Source of the DNA: Gigaspora margarita
Lineage: Eukaryota; Glomeromycota; Glomeromycetes; Diversisporales; Gigasporaceae
Reading direction: 5' to 3'
Length of the DNA stretch: 64,000 nt
Assembly: GCA_009809945.1 (NCBI GenBank)
Contig: WTPW01001128.1
Span: 1-64,000 of the forward strand
The notes under the pieces are model-generated. The model was not told where the DNA came from and searched no databases. It saw nothing but the letters and a program-made list of their open reading frames with translations. This document shows, piece after piece, positions 11,190-22,231 of this stretch; position 1 is the first letter of the stretch; each line of letters starts with the position of its first letter. The translations under genes were made by a program, and so were the position numbers.

Positions 11190-12677
11190 TTAGCAATTAA
11201 CAACAACGCGATCATATGGCATCAATGTAACGTATTCTTCTACTTTTTTTTTAATGTTATCATCCAAATCTACGCATACAGCCACATAATTCAAAGTCTT
11301 TATTCGTATGCAAAATTCAGTTAATGCTTTAGCTTTTTTCTCATCACAAAGGCGATTAACTAGAAGATATTTTAAAGGTGCAGAGCAATTATTGAGTAAA
11401 ATATCAATATATGATTCCAAACAAGAATAATTTAAGTCAAGATATTGCAATGTTAACGGCAATAGTTTTGCAAATTGCATAACTTGTTCATCTGCTATTA
11501 TTTCATCATCGTCCCATAATGTGAGAAATTGAAGTTTTTGTAAATTACCAATAAGCTCTTGAAATTGTGTTGAAAATCCAGTACGAACAATGCTGAGATA
11601 TGTAATATTTGGGCAGAAGGACTTAAGTGTTTCTAACAATAACGGCTCTTCTTGAATTGGTTCATCTTCTGATACAAGACTTAGTCGTTGTAATAACTTA
11701 CCAGATTTTTGTAAGATTTGTATTATATTCGATGCATCAATCCGCCAGTTGTTAACTTTTAAAGTGTTGATGCTTGCTTCTAATATATTTTCATTATCAC
11801 AATATTCGATACTAAGAATTTCTAAATTTTTACAGTTCGTTAACACTTTGAATTCCGTGCTACAAGCACAACAGGTTATTAAAATTTCCTGTAATGATTT
11901 TTTTTGACTCTCTAAAGCTGAAAAGACGCCGTGAAATTCTGAAGGAAATTCTTCTCCACCAATTAAGCTAAACTGCCTAAGTTGCTCTTGTGATTTAATA
12001 ATGCATATAAGCGCATGAAATAGTTCTGGTTCATAATCAGGATAAAATCCTTCAAGTTTAAGAGTACTGATTTTTGTAGCATTTTTTGTCAGGATTTTTA
12101 GTAATGCAGTAGCAGTTTCGGTGGTTAAGTCTGGTTTCAGATCCAAAGATAAATCTTGGAGTCGTGAAAAAAATTGCTCATTCCGTCCTAATGAATAGAA
12201 AATCTCTGGAGTAATGTCAATATCACTAAAATATAAATCAAATTTATGAAGAGATGCCCCACTCTCAACAAATAATTTAAATAATAAGTTCATTATGCGA
12301 TATTTCGATAATATGTTTTGTTTTGAACTAGCAAGTTGGAAATCAATCCATTTTTTAACCTTCCATTTTACATTGAATAAGTCTAAAACTTTTAGAAATT
12401 TTGCATAATTAAATAATGTTTCTGAAAAGTTTACATTAATTCCACATTCTTTCAAAATGAATTTGTCATTTTCGTCAAGAGATGAAAAGTAATGAGAAAT
12501 GAATAACGAACTTCGATCGATTGAAAATGGATCTTGCCAAAGGATAGGAATTGTTATTTTGCACCAATGTCGGCTCACAAGTGCACACGAGTATAAGGAA
12601 TAAAATTCATTATTTAGATTTTTAAGGATATTTTCCATTAATTCAGGCATATCACCTATAAGCATTTTTGATGCCAT
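11190..12677 (-). CDS. F-box/LRR protein, paralogue 1 (495 aa)
   Basis: Probable substrate-receptor subunit of an SCF-type ubiquitin ligase: the F-box would bind Skp1 and the leucine-rich part would pick the target. The F-box is at about residues 8-50 ('MPELMENILKNLNNEFYSL', 'ALVSRHWCK', 'IPILWQDPF'). Residues about 130-480 form degenerate leucine-rich repeats ('LQDLSLDL', 'ISTLKLEGF', 'LEILSIEYC', 'LQFLTLWDD', 'LQYLDLNYS'). A single intact exon; the ATG at 12675-12677 is chosen because the same 'MASK.. GDMPELME' start is shared by the two paralogues in this window. The stop at 11190 is followed by a 3' flank ('aattcc..ttata' on the plus strand) also found after the paralogues. No membrane segment or signal peptide. 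The specific target is unknown. Confidence 0.9.
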   Translation of the reverse strand: MASKMLIGDMPELMENILKNLNNEFYSLYSCALVSRHWCKITIPILWQDPFSIDRSSLFISHYFSSLDENDKFILKECGINVNFSETLFNYAKFLKVLDLFNVKWKVKKWIDFQLASSKQNILSKYRIMNLLFKLFVESGASLHKFDLYFSDIDITPEIFYSLGRNEQFFSRLQDLSLDLKPDLTTETATALLKILTKNATKISTLKLEGFYPDYEPELFHALICIIKSQEQLRQFSLIGGEEFPSEFHGVFSALESQKKSLQEILITCCACSTEFKVLTNCKNLEILSIEYCDNENILEASINTLKVNNWRIDASNIIQILQKSGKLLQRLSLVSEDEPIQEEPLLLETLKSFCPNITYLSIVRTGFSTQFQELIGNLQKLQFLTLWDDDEIIADEQVMQFAKLLPLTLQYLDLNYSCLESYIDILLNNCSAPLKYLLVNRLCDEKKAKALTEFCIRIKTLNYVAVCVDLDDNIKKKVEEYVTLMPYDRVVVNC

Positions 12678-12775
12678 GAATTACTTTTGTGTTGTAATAA
12701 CGAGAAAAGGCTAAGTCGGTATAGTCTTTTATGTACAGTGTATTAAATATATTCGTGCAGTGTAACATTGGTGCG
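12678..12775 (-). promoter_or_regulatory. Conserved upstream block of F-box gene 1
   Basis: About 100 bp upstream of the ATG is shared with the other copies: 'gaattacttttgtgttgta' next to the start, then 'gagaaaaggctaa', 'tatagtct', 'gtacagt' and 'gtgtaacat' at about 12760. Conservation here may reflect promoter function or simply recent duplication; the two cannot be separated by eye. Confidence 0.5.
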
Positions 12776-13084
12776 TATGTAAATCAAAAATACATAAGAT
12801 TTTTCTAATATGTAGATTTTAATTAAAATTGACCAATTAGCTATTGAGAAATAATTAAAGTTCAAAAAAAATTCAAAGTTTTAATATGACTTTGGTTGGA
12901 AATGATCTATAGCCCAGAATTTGCTTAATATGAGGCGCCATGAAAAAATCACATGATATCCATTTGTCATGAGACTGTGACCCGGGTCCATGATATAAAG
13001 TTGACAACTATAATTAATTTGTAAATACATATTTGTAAATAGTTTTAAAAGTATTATTATTTAATTTGATTTATATTTATATTT

Positions 13085-13335
13085 AATAAAAATAATATAC
13101 ATAGCTTTAATCTAATAATCATGAGGCCTAAAATAGTCTTAAGGCCTAAAGGTTAGGGTTAGGGTCAATTTCATTATGTTGAGTTTTGAGAGGGGTTTTA
13201 ATATAAATAACTTTAAACTAATAAACATAAGCCCTAAAACTAACCATGAGGCCTAAAGGTTAGAATTAAGGTTAGTTTTTTATTATGTTGAATTTTTGAG
13301 AGGGGTTTTAATATATATATAACTTTAATCTAATA
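13085..13335 (+). repeat. Tandem telomere-like repeat, two units of about 117 bp
   Basis: Two units each carry 'ggcctaaaggttag', then a 'ggttagggtcaattt' type stretch, 'attatgttga', 'tttgagaggggttttaata'. The first keeps 'ggttagggttaggg' while the second has decayed. A third copy lies inverted at about 32540-32640. This is a dispersed repeat with an internal telomere-like tract, not a telomere. Confidence 0.65.
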
Positions 13336-14105
13336 ATTATAAAACCTAAAATAAACAGCAATTAAAACTAAGATAAGAAGCATTAAAACTGCCCTCAGAC
13401 CTAGTGTATATTGACTATTTGTTCAGTTTGCGTAGTATATACAGCCAGATCTCCTAAATGTAAACCCTAAATAGATATCCTATATAAATATAATTTTTTT
13501 CTAAATGCATGCTATCAAATATTTGGTCCCAACTAATTGTATTTAAGGAGATCTGACTATATTAAACTTTATTGTTAGTATGCTATTACCTTTTTTTTGA
13601 TCACTATTATAAAAATAATATTTAACGCATAAAAGTATCCATTTATTTTCTTATTTTCTAGTTTATCGAGTTAACAACACTGTAGATGCTTGATTTGGTT
13701 AATTAACCTTGTATTCTATATTAATATAAAGTAATAAAGGTTTTTAGAATTCATGCATAGTACATAAAATGCCGTAGATTTTGTAAATAACATTATATTC
13801 CGCTACTTAAATATTTTAACAATGGTTAAACGTTTTTATATGCTAAATTTATGTCATTTTCATGTAACCATGATATACTTTCTGAATCTATATAATACAT
13901 TCGTACATTGAATAAAGGCTTATTGTTATTGTTCGACATGAGAAAAGACATGTGATTAAATAATATAAATCGAAGGTAAAAATAAACTTTTGTATATAAA
14001 TTTTATTAAAGATTATAATGGCATTTTTTTAGCATTTTGTTTCATTATCATGTTTACTTGTTTAATTGATTTAAGTAACAAACGGCCTCAGTTATGTGTG
14101 GTAAG

Positions 14106-14363
14106 TTATTTAGTCATATAAAAGATATTTATTAGTATATCAATTTGATTATGGCTTCCCATATAGAATGAATCACCAATGGTTCCATTTAGTTTACATA
14201 TATTAGACATACGATTAATTACATCTTCAACGCTGAGAAATTTCTTGCCGAATGTAGAAAAAAGTAAATACACTTCAAAATTTTCAGGTTCCCTTTTTTT
14301 TATAGTTTGCCACATAGTATTTTTTATAAAAAAAGGTTTATTCCACCAAATATTGGGATCCAT
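14106..14363 (-). CDS. Short hypothetical ORF or gene remnant (85 aa)
   Basis: A minus-strand frame from ATG 14361-14363 to a stop at 14106. Its translation has protein-like composition ('MDPNIWWNKPFF', 'LFSTFGKKFLSVEDVINRM', 'GDSFYMGSHNQIDIL') in contrast to the overlapping plus-strand frame. I do not recognise a family. It could be a remnant of a longer gene or chance. Confidence 0.25.
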   Translation of the reverse strand: MDPNIWWNKPFFIKNTMWQTIKKREPENFEVYLLFSTFGKKFLSVEDVINRMSNICKLNGTIGDSFYMGSHNQIDILINIFYMTK

Positions 14364-15640
14364 TTAATATGTATATCTTTGGAAATGTGATGTTTTTGAT
14401 CATGAGCAAGTTCTAGTGGAGGCAAGTTTTAGAGAGGATATAATGTTTAATATAATATTATTTTTTACACAACAATTATAACCAATTTCAATTCATTATC
14501 TTAACAGACACCTATATTTCCTTTAGTTTTTTAAAAATTCAAAAGTTTTGGCAAATGTCAGATTTCTAATGCAGTTCACGAACAAGTTTGCGGAAGATCA
14601 AAGTATATATACCTATAATGCAAAAAAACTTAAAAATGGAATATATATATTTGTTTATGAATGTAGAGGTTATTTATATTTATTCTTTAGCATAGTGACT
14701 GATATTAAAAGTTGAGGTCTATATTTGAAGATAATAAATGAAATAAATCATGATAGAACACATTAGGCCGTTTTGTTGATTAATTGATAACGTTACTTTC
14801 TCTATGTCGGTTGTTAGTCAATGATGTTAGCCAAATGCTCTGCGACATATTTTTATTATTAAAAAACTTTCTCTTCTCACGTTTGAGCACAAAATTTCAA
14901 TATAACCTACTAATAATCATAAATAATAATCTAATGCTAAGCAAAAATACGGATCTTAAAAATGGGTTCAAAAACTTTTTGGCTTTCATTTTAGATAATT
15001 ATTTTCGGATTTTATTGTAGTATTTAAGATCTATAATCATAATTAATAAATGAATTCTAGAGACAAGAATTGTCAAAAATTTATGGAGATACAGTGTTAT
15101 TTATAATTTTACACCTAATATAATATTTGGAAAAGTGAAATCAACTATTAATCTTTATGTTCAAATTATATGCGAATAATAAAAATACTCTCATCTTGGC
15201 AATGACTCATATGTAAAGTATGCAAGTCAATTAGAAGAATTGATGATTTCAATTACAATGTTATTACGTCGACTGGGAATGCTACCTTTAATACCGCCGC
15301 CGGTCTTATCACGTATACATCCTTCAACAATTGTTAATTAAATTTGGCATTTATTTGTTTGTCTACCTAATTATTAAAATTTATTAAATTCCAATGATAC
15401 ATAGTTGATATTAAATTTTGGGTGGAATCAATTAATAGACCAAGGAAACTTTTTATTAAGTTAATGAGACCAGATCGTTAAGAACCGCATTTTTCAAAGG
15501 AAAATGCTTGGTTATACAAGTAAATTAAAAAAAGTGTGCAATTATTATTTTTTTATTTTGAAATTACTAGAAATATTATCTTAAACAAATCTCTTCTTAA
15601 TATTAGGAAGCTTTGATAGAATTATTTTTAAGCCATTTAG
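14364..15640. other. AT-rich intergenic, no gene seen
   Basis: The 78-aa plus-strand frame at 14784-15020 has no recognisable features and is probably chance. Confidence 0.45.
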
Positions 15641-16562
15641 GTTATGCACCTAATAATGTGAATGACGATTATATGGAATTTTATATGGAATTTTATTGAA
15701 CAATTGATTGCTGCACTTTTTGTTGCATTTTTTACGACCGTCAAAGTTGTTACGAAGGCGCTTTATGGCAATATATAATGTGATTTCAATATAATTTTGT
15801 TTTAATTTAATTTATTATTATTATTATTATTAGTTTATTTTTGCTACGAAATTAGAATACGCTGAAGACCTGAATTATGAAAGACATCTATGGAGATCAG
15901 GTGATTATTTACAACATTTACAACAGAACAAGTGACAACCTAACTGTTGACGACATTAATAAAATGGCTAAGTTAGAGGGTTTATTAAAAGAAACTCTTC
16001 GACATTCTTTCCCTGGTAAATATTTCTTGTTTGATGAATTATGTGTTTACAGATATATTAAAAAATTGCTTCTTATTTGTTGTGCTTAAGACCACTTTGA
16101 GTAATGATTCATACACATTTAGTACTAATGCCACAATTCCTAAAGGCATACTTATTATTTAAAACATTAATATACATTCATTATTTCTTGAAAGGATTCT
16201 AAACAACTTTATAGGTCGTGTAGTTGTTGTTGTTTATGCAACAGATTCACACTTTAATTCTCAAGTTTATAAGAATTCTTAAATTTTTCTGCTCAATCGA
16301 TATTTAACCTCGAACAATGATGGAACTATAGTTAATAATATATTAGTAATTAAAATTTGAAAGATACAATTTACTTTTTGGAAGCTAAACACACCTGCCC
16401 TGGTAGAATTTTCGCTGTTACTGAAATTCAATTATGCTTGTATGAATTAATTTTGAAATATAATATTAGAACTGAAGTGGTAAAGTTGATCCTAAAATAA
16501 AAGTTTGCGACCAGCTGTTACTTCCTATTACCGATTTAATTTTTGAAAATATAAAAAATTAG
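15641..16562 (+). pseudogene. Cytochrome P450 relic, C-terminal half
   Basis: Remnant of a haem-thiolate monooxygenase. A possible I-helix ('EQLIAALFVAFFTTV') is at about 15706-15750. 'MKDIYGDQV' begins at 15877; 'LTVDDINKMAKLEGLLKETL' contains the K-helix ExxR (ETLR at 15991-16002). A probable intron (GT at about 16016, AG near 16089) separates this from 'SNDSYTFSTNATIPKGILI' (about 16098-16158). The haem-binding loop survives as 'KHTCPGRIFAVTEIQLCLYE' with its Cys codon at 16396-16398, followed by 'LILKYNIRTE' and an end like 'DLIFENIKN' with TAG at 16560-16562. Stops and shifts lie between the blocks and the N-terminal half, including the membrane anchor, is missing. Substrate unknown. Confidence 0.8.
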
Positions 16563-17368
16563 AATTTAATATTTTATTTTGCTTTTTCTTAAATAATATA
16601 TTTTGTTCTTTTATTAATTAATTTTTTTTTTTTATTCTTCATTCTGTACTATGCAAATTGCAATACCAATGTGATTGTAAAACTGACCCAAATTTTCAGT
16701 TATTTATACAAAAAAAAAAAAATACTATTTACATAAATTTATCGAATATATTATACCGAATCAGATACTTAATCGAATTGATTAAAAATCATTCGGCTAA
16801 TTTTTTTGTCAGGTAATAATTTGTTCTATCTGATTTTTTCACCATTGGCCAAAACTATTACTTTGAGCTAATTGGATTTTAAACCGAGACTAAATAGATT
16901 TTTAGTTTGGGTAAGAAATTATCAAAAACTTATAAAATGATTAAAAAACCCCACCACATTGATATTAATCATTATAAAAACTGCCCATATTACCAAATTT
17001 TATTTATTAATTAAATAAAGATTATAATACAAATTCACTTTTCAACTCGAAATAAATAATATATAAAGTGAAAATAATAAAATTTTGCTAAAAAAATAAG
17101 ATGCCGTAAAATACTACACTAGAGCCTAGATCAAAATAAACTTTTTTCATTTATTAATTGTTTTTCAAATGCTAACCGTTAATTTTTAGAAATCTTATTT
17201 AGATCTACTTAACTAATAATAAACGATAGAAGCACTTTAATCATAAATATTACCAAGTTTATTTACGCATTTTTTTTTATTTATGTGTAATAAAATATCA
17301 CAACTTCAAAAATTAATAATAACGCTATCTTGTCTATACAATAAATCAGGTATAAAACTAGTCTAAAA
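16563..17368. other. AT-rich intergenic, no gene seen
   Basis: Contains homopolymer T and A runs (16621-16634, 16712-16723) and, from about 17120, the 3' flank shared with the F-box paralogues ('agatcaaaataaac', 'ttttcatttatta'). Confidence 0.5.
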
Positions 17369-17398
17369 TTGATTATAAATGGAATTTATATGTAGAAA

Positions 17399-18922
17399 TT
17401 AGCAATTAACAACAATACGTCCACATGGCATAAACGTAATATATTCTTCCACTTCTTTTTTTATATTATCATCCAAATTCCAACTTTTTTCTACTCCCAC
17501 ATAATTCAAAGATCTTTTTCGTATACAGAATTCGATTAAAGCTTTAGCTTTTTTCTCATCATCAAGGCGATCAATTAGCAGATTTTTTAAAGGTGCATTG
17601 CAATTATTGAGTAAAATATCAATATACGAACTTAAACAAGAATACCTTAAGTCAAGATATTGCAATGTTAACGGTAATAATTTTGCAAATTGTATAATTT
17701 GTATTTCCGGCTCATCCTCTAGAATGTAATCAACGTACCATAACGTGAGAAATTGAAGTTTTTGTAAATTACCAATAAGTTCTAGGTATTGTGCGGAAAA
17801 TCCAACATCTGAAATATTGAGATATGTAATATTTGGGCAAGAGGACTTAAGTGTTTCTAGTAATAACGGTTCTTCCCAAAGCTTGTCATATGTTGATACT
17901 AGTTTTAGTCGTTGTAATAATGTACCAGACTTTTCTAAAATTTTTACTATACTTGATGCACAAATCATGTAACTAGTAATTTCTAAAGTGTTGAGGCCTG
18001 TCTCTAATATATTTACATCATTACAATCTTTGATACGAAGAATTTCTAAATTTTTACAATTCATTAGCACTTTGAACTCCGTGTTAAAAGCACAACTCTC
18101 TATTATAACTTCTTGTAATGAATTACTTTGATTTTCTAAAGCAGAAATGATGCCGTAAAATTCTGTAGGAAACCCTCCACCAACTAAGCTAAACTGTCTA
18201 AGTTGCTCTTGTGATTTAATAATGCATACAAGAGAATGAAATAATTGTGATTCATAACCAGAATAAAATTCATCAAGTTTCAGAGTATAAAGTTCTGTAA
18301 CATTTTTTGCCAAGATTTTTAATAATGCAATAGCATTTTCGATGTTTAAATCTGATATTGGACCCAAATACAATGACAAATCTTGAAGTTGTGAAAAAAA
18401 TATTTTATTTTCTCCTAATGAGTAGAAAATCTCTGGATTAATTCCATAATCAGAGAAATATAAATCTAATTTATGTAAAGTGGCCCCACTCTCAACAAAT
18501 AATTTAAATAATGAATTGCATATGTGATATTCCAGTGATTTGTAAGATCGATTCGAACTAACATGAACATTTTGGAAATCGACCCATTCTTCAACCTTCG
18601 TCTCTAAACTAGATAAATCGAGAACTTTTAAAAATTTTGCATAATTAAATAATGTATTTGGAAATTTTATATGTATTCCACATTCTTTCAAAATGAATTT
18701 TTCGTTTTCGTCAAGAGATGAAAAGTATTGAGAAATGAATAATGGATTTTGATTATTATTAATAAATGAAAATGGATTTTGCCAAAGAATAGGAATTGAC
18801 ATTTTACACCAATGTCGACTCACAAGTGTACACGAGTATAAGGAATAAAATTCATCATTTAAATTATTAAGAATTATTTCCATTAATTCGGGCATATCGC
18901 CCATAAATATTTTTGATGCCAT
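17399..18922 (-). CDS. F-box/LRR protein, paralogue 2 (507 aa)
   Basis: Same family as the gene at 11190-12677 and likely the same general role in an SCF ubiquitin ligase. The F-box is at about residues 8-50 ('MPELMEIILNNLNDEFYSL', 'TLVSRHWCKMSIPILWQNPF'), with a short Asn-rich insertion ('INNNQN') after it that the others lack. Leucine-rich repeats fill about 135-490 ('LQDLSLYL', 'LYTLKLDEF', 'LEILRIKDC', 'LQFLTLWYV', 'LQYLDLRYS'). The frame is intact; the ATG is at 18920-18922 with the shared 'MASKIFMGDMPELME' start. The LRR face differs more between paralogues than the F-box, which fits target diversification. Flanks on both sides are homologous to the other copies, so the whole unit was duplicated. 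Confidence 0.9.
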   Translation of the reverse strand: MASKIFMGDMPELMEIILNNLNDEFYSLYSCTLVSRHWCKMSIPILWQNPFSFINNNQNPLFISQYFSSLDENEKFILKECGIHIKFPNTLFNYAKFLKVLDLSSLETKVEEWVDFQNVHVSSNRSYKSLEYHICNSLFKLFVESGATLHKLDLYFSDYGINPEIFYSLGENKIFFSQLQDLSLYLGPISDLNIENAIALLKILAKNVTELYTLKLDEFYSGYESQLFHSLVCIIKSQEQLRQFSLVGGGFPTEFYGIISALENQSNSLQEVIIESCAFNTEFKVLMNCKNLEILRIKDCNDVNILETGLNTLEITSYMICASSIVKILEKSGTLLQRLKLVSTYDKLWEEPLLLETLKSSCPNITYLNISDVGFSAQYLELIGNLQKLQFLTLWYVDYILEDEPEIQIIQFAKLLPLTLQYLDLRYSCLSSYIDILLNNCNAPLKNLLIDRLDDEKKAKALIEFCIRKRSLNYVGVEKSWNLDDNIKKEVEEYITFMPCGRIVVNC

Positions 18923-19045
18923 GAATTACTTTTGTGTTGTATAGCATTAAAGGGAAAGGGTTAAGTCCGTTACAGTCTAGTTACACATACGCACGTACAG
19001 TATATATATCCATATATATTTGTACAGTGTAACATTGAATGTACA
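18923..19045 (-). promoter_or_regulatory. Conserved upstream block of F-box gene 2
   Basis: 'gaattacttttgtgttgta' abuts the start codon as in gene 1. Further out are 'ttaagtccgtta', 'cagtatatatat' and 'gtgtaacatt' (about 19027), in the same order as upstream of the other copies. Confidence 0.5.
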
Positions 19046-19189
19046 CTAAACGTCATTCTGACATCTATATAGCTGATAGTGACATCATTCTTTCTGTATT
19101 TTAAAAAAATATCTGCATTTTGAGTTTTTCTTGATACCTCAAAATACGGACTTTTCATTAATTTTAAGATTTTGATACTGCAATCATAG

Positions 19190-19930
19190 AGATTAGAATC
19201 AATTAATTTCGAACATTGTTTGTCCTAAACTCTAGATTTTTCGAACATCTATGGTTTTTTCTCATATATAAAGTTGGATTCCTTTATTCGAAATTGCGTT
19301 AAAAGTAGTTTATTCGTTCTGGAACCCTCTTTAAATCTTCCACATTTTTCAAAAATAGAATCAGAATATTGTTTTTTTTATGATCGATGCATCGCGAATG
19401 CTCAAAAAAAAACTTGTTAATCGATCCCCGATAATTTATTCATCAATTCTAATCATTAATTGGAAATTTTAATTAAAATATAAATTTTATTCTATAACTT
19501 TGTTTTTGAGACTTAAGACGCTCTCAAGCATCAACATAAGTGTGAATTCCTGGAGATCTAAATAGTGCACAATAATTATGACATTTGATTATAATGATGC
19601 TCAATTGTTAGAAGGACAAAATAAAGATTCCAATCAATGTTTGAGCAGCTATTATCGATCTTATGTGGTTTGTTAAATATCTTCAAATATTCTGCTACTC
19701 GATTACCTCTATTGCTTATTTACATATTTATGAATTATTATGGAATTTGCCAACAGAAATAATATTCTTGTTGAGTTTTTTAATGTTTATTTGTCGAAAA
19801 TTTTTAATGTAAAAAAATTATAATGTTAATACAGTATAACGAATATCCATAACAAAAAGTATGAAACTATTTGAACAATACTCTATTTAACACAACAGTT
19901 ATAAAGCTTTATGAACTAGCATAAAAAAAA
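19190..19930. repeat. Intergenic block A, duplicated at 34715-35530
   Basis: About 740 bp upstream of F-box gene 2 match the region downstream of F-box gene 3. Shared landmarks in order are 'gattagaat', 'tataaagttggatt', 'cttccacattt'/'cttccatatattt', 'aaagattccaatcaatgttt', 'tatgtggttt', 'attacctctattgcttattt' and 'gttgagttttttaatg'. No coding potential is seen. The arrangement fits a former tandem array of 'F-box gene plus spacer' units. Confidence 0.75.
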
Positions 19931-19984
19931 TAATAAAATGTTTGTTAACTGAAATGATAAACTCACAAAATTACTTCTTGATTC

Positions 19985-20275
19985 AATACGTTCATACGGT
20001 TCCTTTCATTTTACCGACAGCTTAATTCACCACAATTATTTTACAAGTAATTTCGACAGTTTATTTCACTGAAAGCTCATTTCATAGACTGGTCATTGTC
20101 GTTAAGGTTAGGTAGAATTAGAGTTAATGTTAGTGCTGTAGTGTTATTTATAAAAGAAACTTGTCAGTGAAATGAGCTGTCGATGAAATAGTCAGTGAGA
20201 TTACTTATCGGTGAATTAATTGTCGGTAAAATAATCTTGTCTGTAAATTAATTAAATTAATTGCCGGTACGTATG
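19985..20275. repeat. Inverted-repeat element (MITE-like), about 290 bp
   Basis: The left half ('cattttaccgacag', 'attcacc', 'ttcgacag', 'agctcatttca') and the right half in reverse complement ('ttaccgacaattaattcacc', 'agctcatttcactgac') match over about 100 bp with gaps. Repeated 'gacag/ctgtc' and 'cagtgaaat' motifs run through both arms, and a telomere-like 'gttaaggttagg' sits in the middle. No gene. Confidence 0.6.
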
Positions 20276-20665
20276 CAATATGTCAAAGTTGTGAGTAGTC
20301 AATCATGAGTTCATATACGCAAGGCTAACCAATCGTCTCGCATAAGTGGGACATTTGCATACGGATAGTAGTTTATTAATATGTTTTTTATTATTTATTT
20401 ATATAAATATAATATAATATAATAATGTTTTTTTATTAATTTAGAATATTAAATTATTTTTATTTCATTTTTTAAAAAATAGTTATATTATATAATACTT
20501 GTAATACTAATATTACAGTTTTATATAAAAGTAATATATATATATTATTATTAAAACAATAAAATTAATAAAAAATAATAAATTTCTTTTAGTTTAAAGT
20601 TAGAGTCTAAGCTATTATTAGAATTAAAAATTTTCCATTTTATATAATACTGACCTTTATATTAG

Positions 20666-21006
20666 GGCGAATCTATTTGTTGCCGGTGGTGACAGTCACT
20701 GGGTTGCAATCGACCAATCACATCATGGGATCAGGTGTAAAGTTTATGTAACCCAAAAGCGAAGAAAAACATTGAAATTTTCAAAATTCGCAATAGCACA
20801 AAACTTTACCTATAAAATCACCTTTGTGTTCTAATTAAAAAAATTTTTGCAAAATTTTACTATATAATATCCTCAACCCCAACCCTAACTCAACACTAAC
20901 CCTGACCCTAATGACAATTACTTTAGTATTTGTTTTGATCCTGTAACACAATCTGGTTGGTCATTTGTAATTCGGTGACTGTCACTGCTGGCGACAACTA
21001 GATTTT
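20666..21006. mobile_element. MITE-like element with about 30-bp TIRs
   Basis: 'atctatttgttgccggtggt' followed by 'gacagtcac' on the left matches the reverse complement of 'gtgactgtcactgctggcga' plus 'caactagat' on the right. Inside is a telomere-like tract ('ccccaaccctaact', 'ctaaccctgaccctaa') near 20876-20910. A similar inner core occurs at about 32180-32275. No gene. Confidence 0.65.
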
Positions 21007-21029
21007 TTCTATTATATTTGTAATATTTC

Positions 21030-21180
21030 GAGTCGGGTCGGGTCGGGTTCGGGTCGGGTACATTGTCAACCCGAACCCGACCCGAACCCAACCCGAACTT
21101 TTCGGGTTCAATTTTTCTAACCCGAACCCGACCCGAAGTTTTCGGGTCGGGTTGGTTTTCGGGTNGACCCGACCCGATTA
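21030..21180. repeat. GC-rich palindromic 'cgggtcgggt' simple repeat
   Basis: Direct 'gggtcgggtcgggtt' units on the left face inverted 'aacccgacccgaaccc' units, interrupted by 'ttttcgggtt'. It has an N at 21165. The 79- and 100-aa frames through it are repeat translation (RPEPNPN/GSGRVR), not genes. Confidence 0.75.
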
Positions 21181-21444
21181 GGAGCACTAGTCGGGATACG
21201 TCGGAGTGCATCGAAATCATGGTCGGCTGGATCGGAATCGATCAATTTTGCCCCAAGATCATAAAAAATTTTACTAATAAATCATATCCATTCATTAAGT
21301 AAAAAATGCCCAGCTGATAATTTTGCTATAGAACCTGCTAACAAGTAGGGCTAAACGCTGACCTAGATCCGACGCATCCGACCCGGAAATTTGGGGGCAG
21401 CCCTGTAAAAATCCACAAAATTATATCTATTGCTGAACTATATA

Positions 21445-21785
21445 CCGTAAATTCTCGAAATAGCGGGCAGGGGCGCGCTATTTTGACTACGTGCGCGCTA
21501 TTTCGAGTAAGCCCATGGGCGTTATTTTGAAATAAGAGTTGATTTTTAATAAATAAAAAAAAAATATAAATAAAAATAATTAAATAAAAAAAAAATAAAT
21601 AAAAAATTAAATAATTAAATAAAAAAAAAAATAAATAAAAAATTAAAAAGAAAATCGTGATTTGACTATATGGGTGCGCGTTATTTCGGGGCGCGCATGG
21701 GCGTTATTTTGAATCCGCATATGCTATTTTTAGGGGGCGCAAATTTCGAATTAATGCCCATGCCCGCTATTTCGAGAATTTACGG
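21445..21785. mobile_element. Tc1/mariner-type MITE with 25-bp perfect TIRs
   Basis: 'ccgtaaattctcgaaatagc' plus 'gggca' at 21445-21469 is the exact reverse complement of 21761-21785. Each end is flanked by TA (21443-21444, 21786-21787), the target used by Tc1/mariner elements. Inside the TIRs, 'gcgcgctatttcgag' type motifs repeat, around an A/T spacer made of 'aataaataaaaaa'. No transposase; it would need one in trans. Confidence 0.82.
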
Positions 21786-21787
21786 TA

Positions 21788-22231
21788 GTTCTCGCTACGT
21801 TTCGGACAATCATTAAAATGCTCAATGACCCATTTTATATACCATATAGTCGATTTTAAATGATCTGCACATACATTAATATAACGAAAATATCAATAGC
21901 CATAAAATTTGAGTTGGCTAAAGTTAAATCAAAAAGGGGGTCTAATGAAAGGTTAAAGTTAAATCAAAAAGGAGGGTCTAATGAAAATAACCGTGGGAAC
22001 TGACAGGATTCAAATATACATAAACAGAGATTATAGGAGGTACGTACGTAAATATGATTTGTAATGAACTTCCGCATACAGTAATTCTAACTCAATAAGG
22101 GATGCGATGAAAATCTTGGGAAACGGGAATGCGATTCTACATCAAGTGCAGTTAACTCCTGAAGATTCCTTCCCCGGAACCTGCCATTTTCATATTATTA
22201 CTTGTTTATTATAACTGTTGAACATGTATAT
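21788..22231. other. Intergenic with a short direct repeat
   Basis: 'aaaggttaaagttaaatcaa' plus 'aaagg.gggtctaatgaaa' is repeated at about 21918 and 21949, a tandem duplication of about 35 bp. No gene. Confidence 0.5.
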
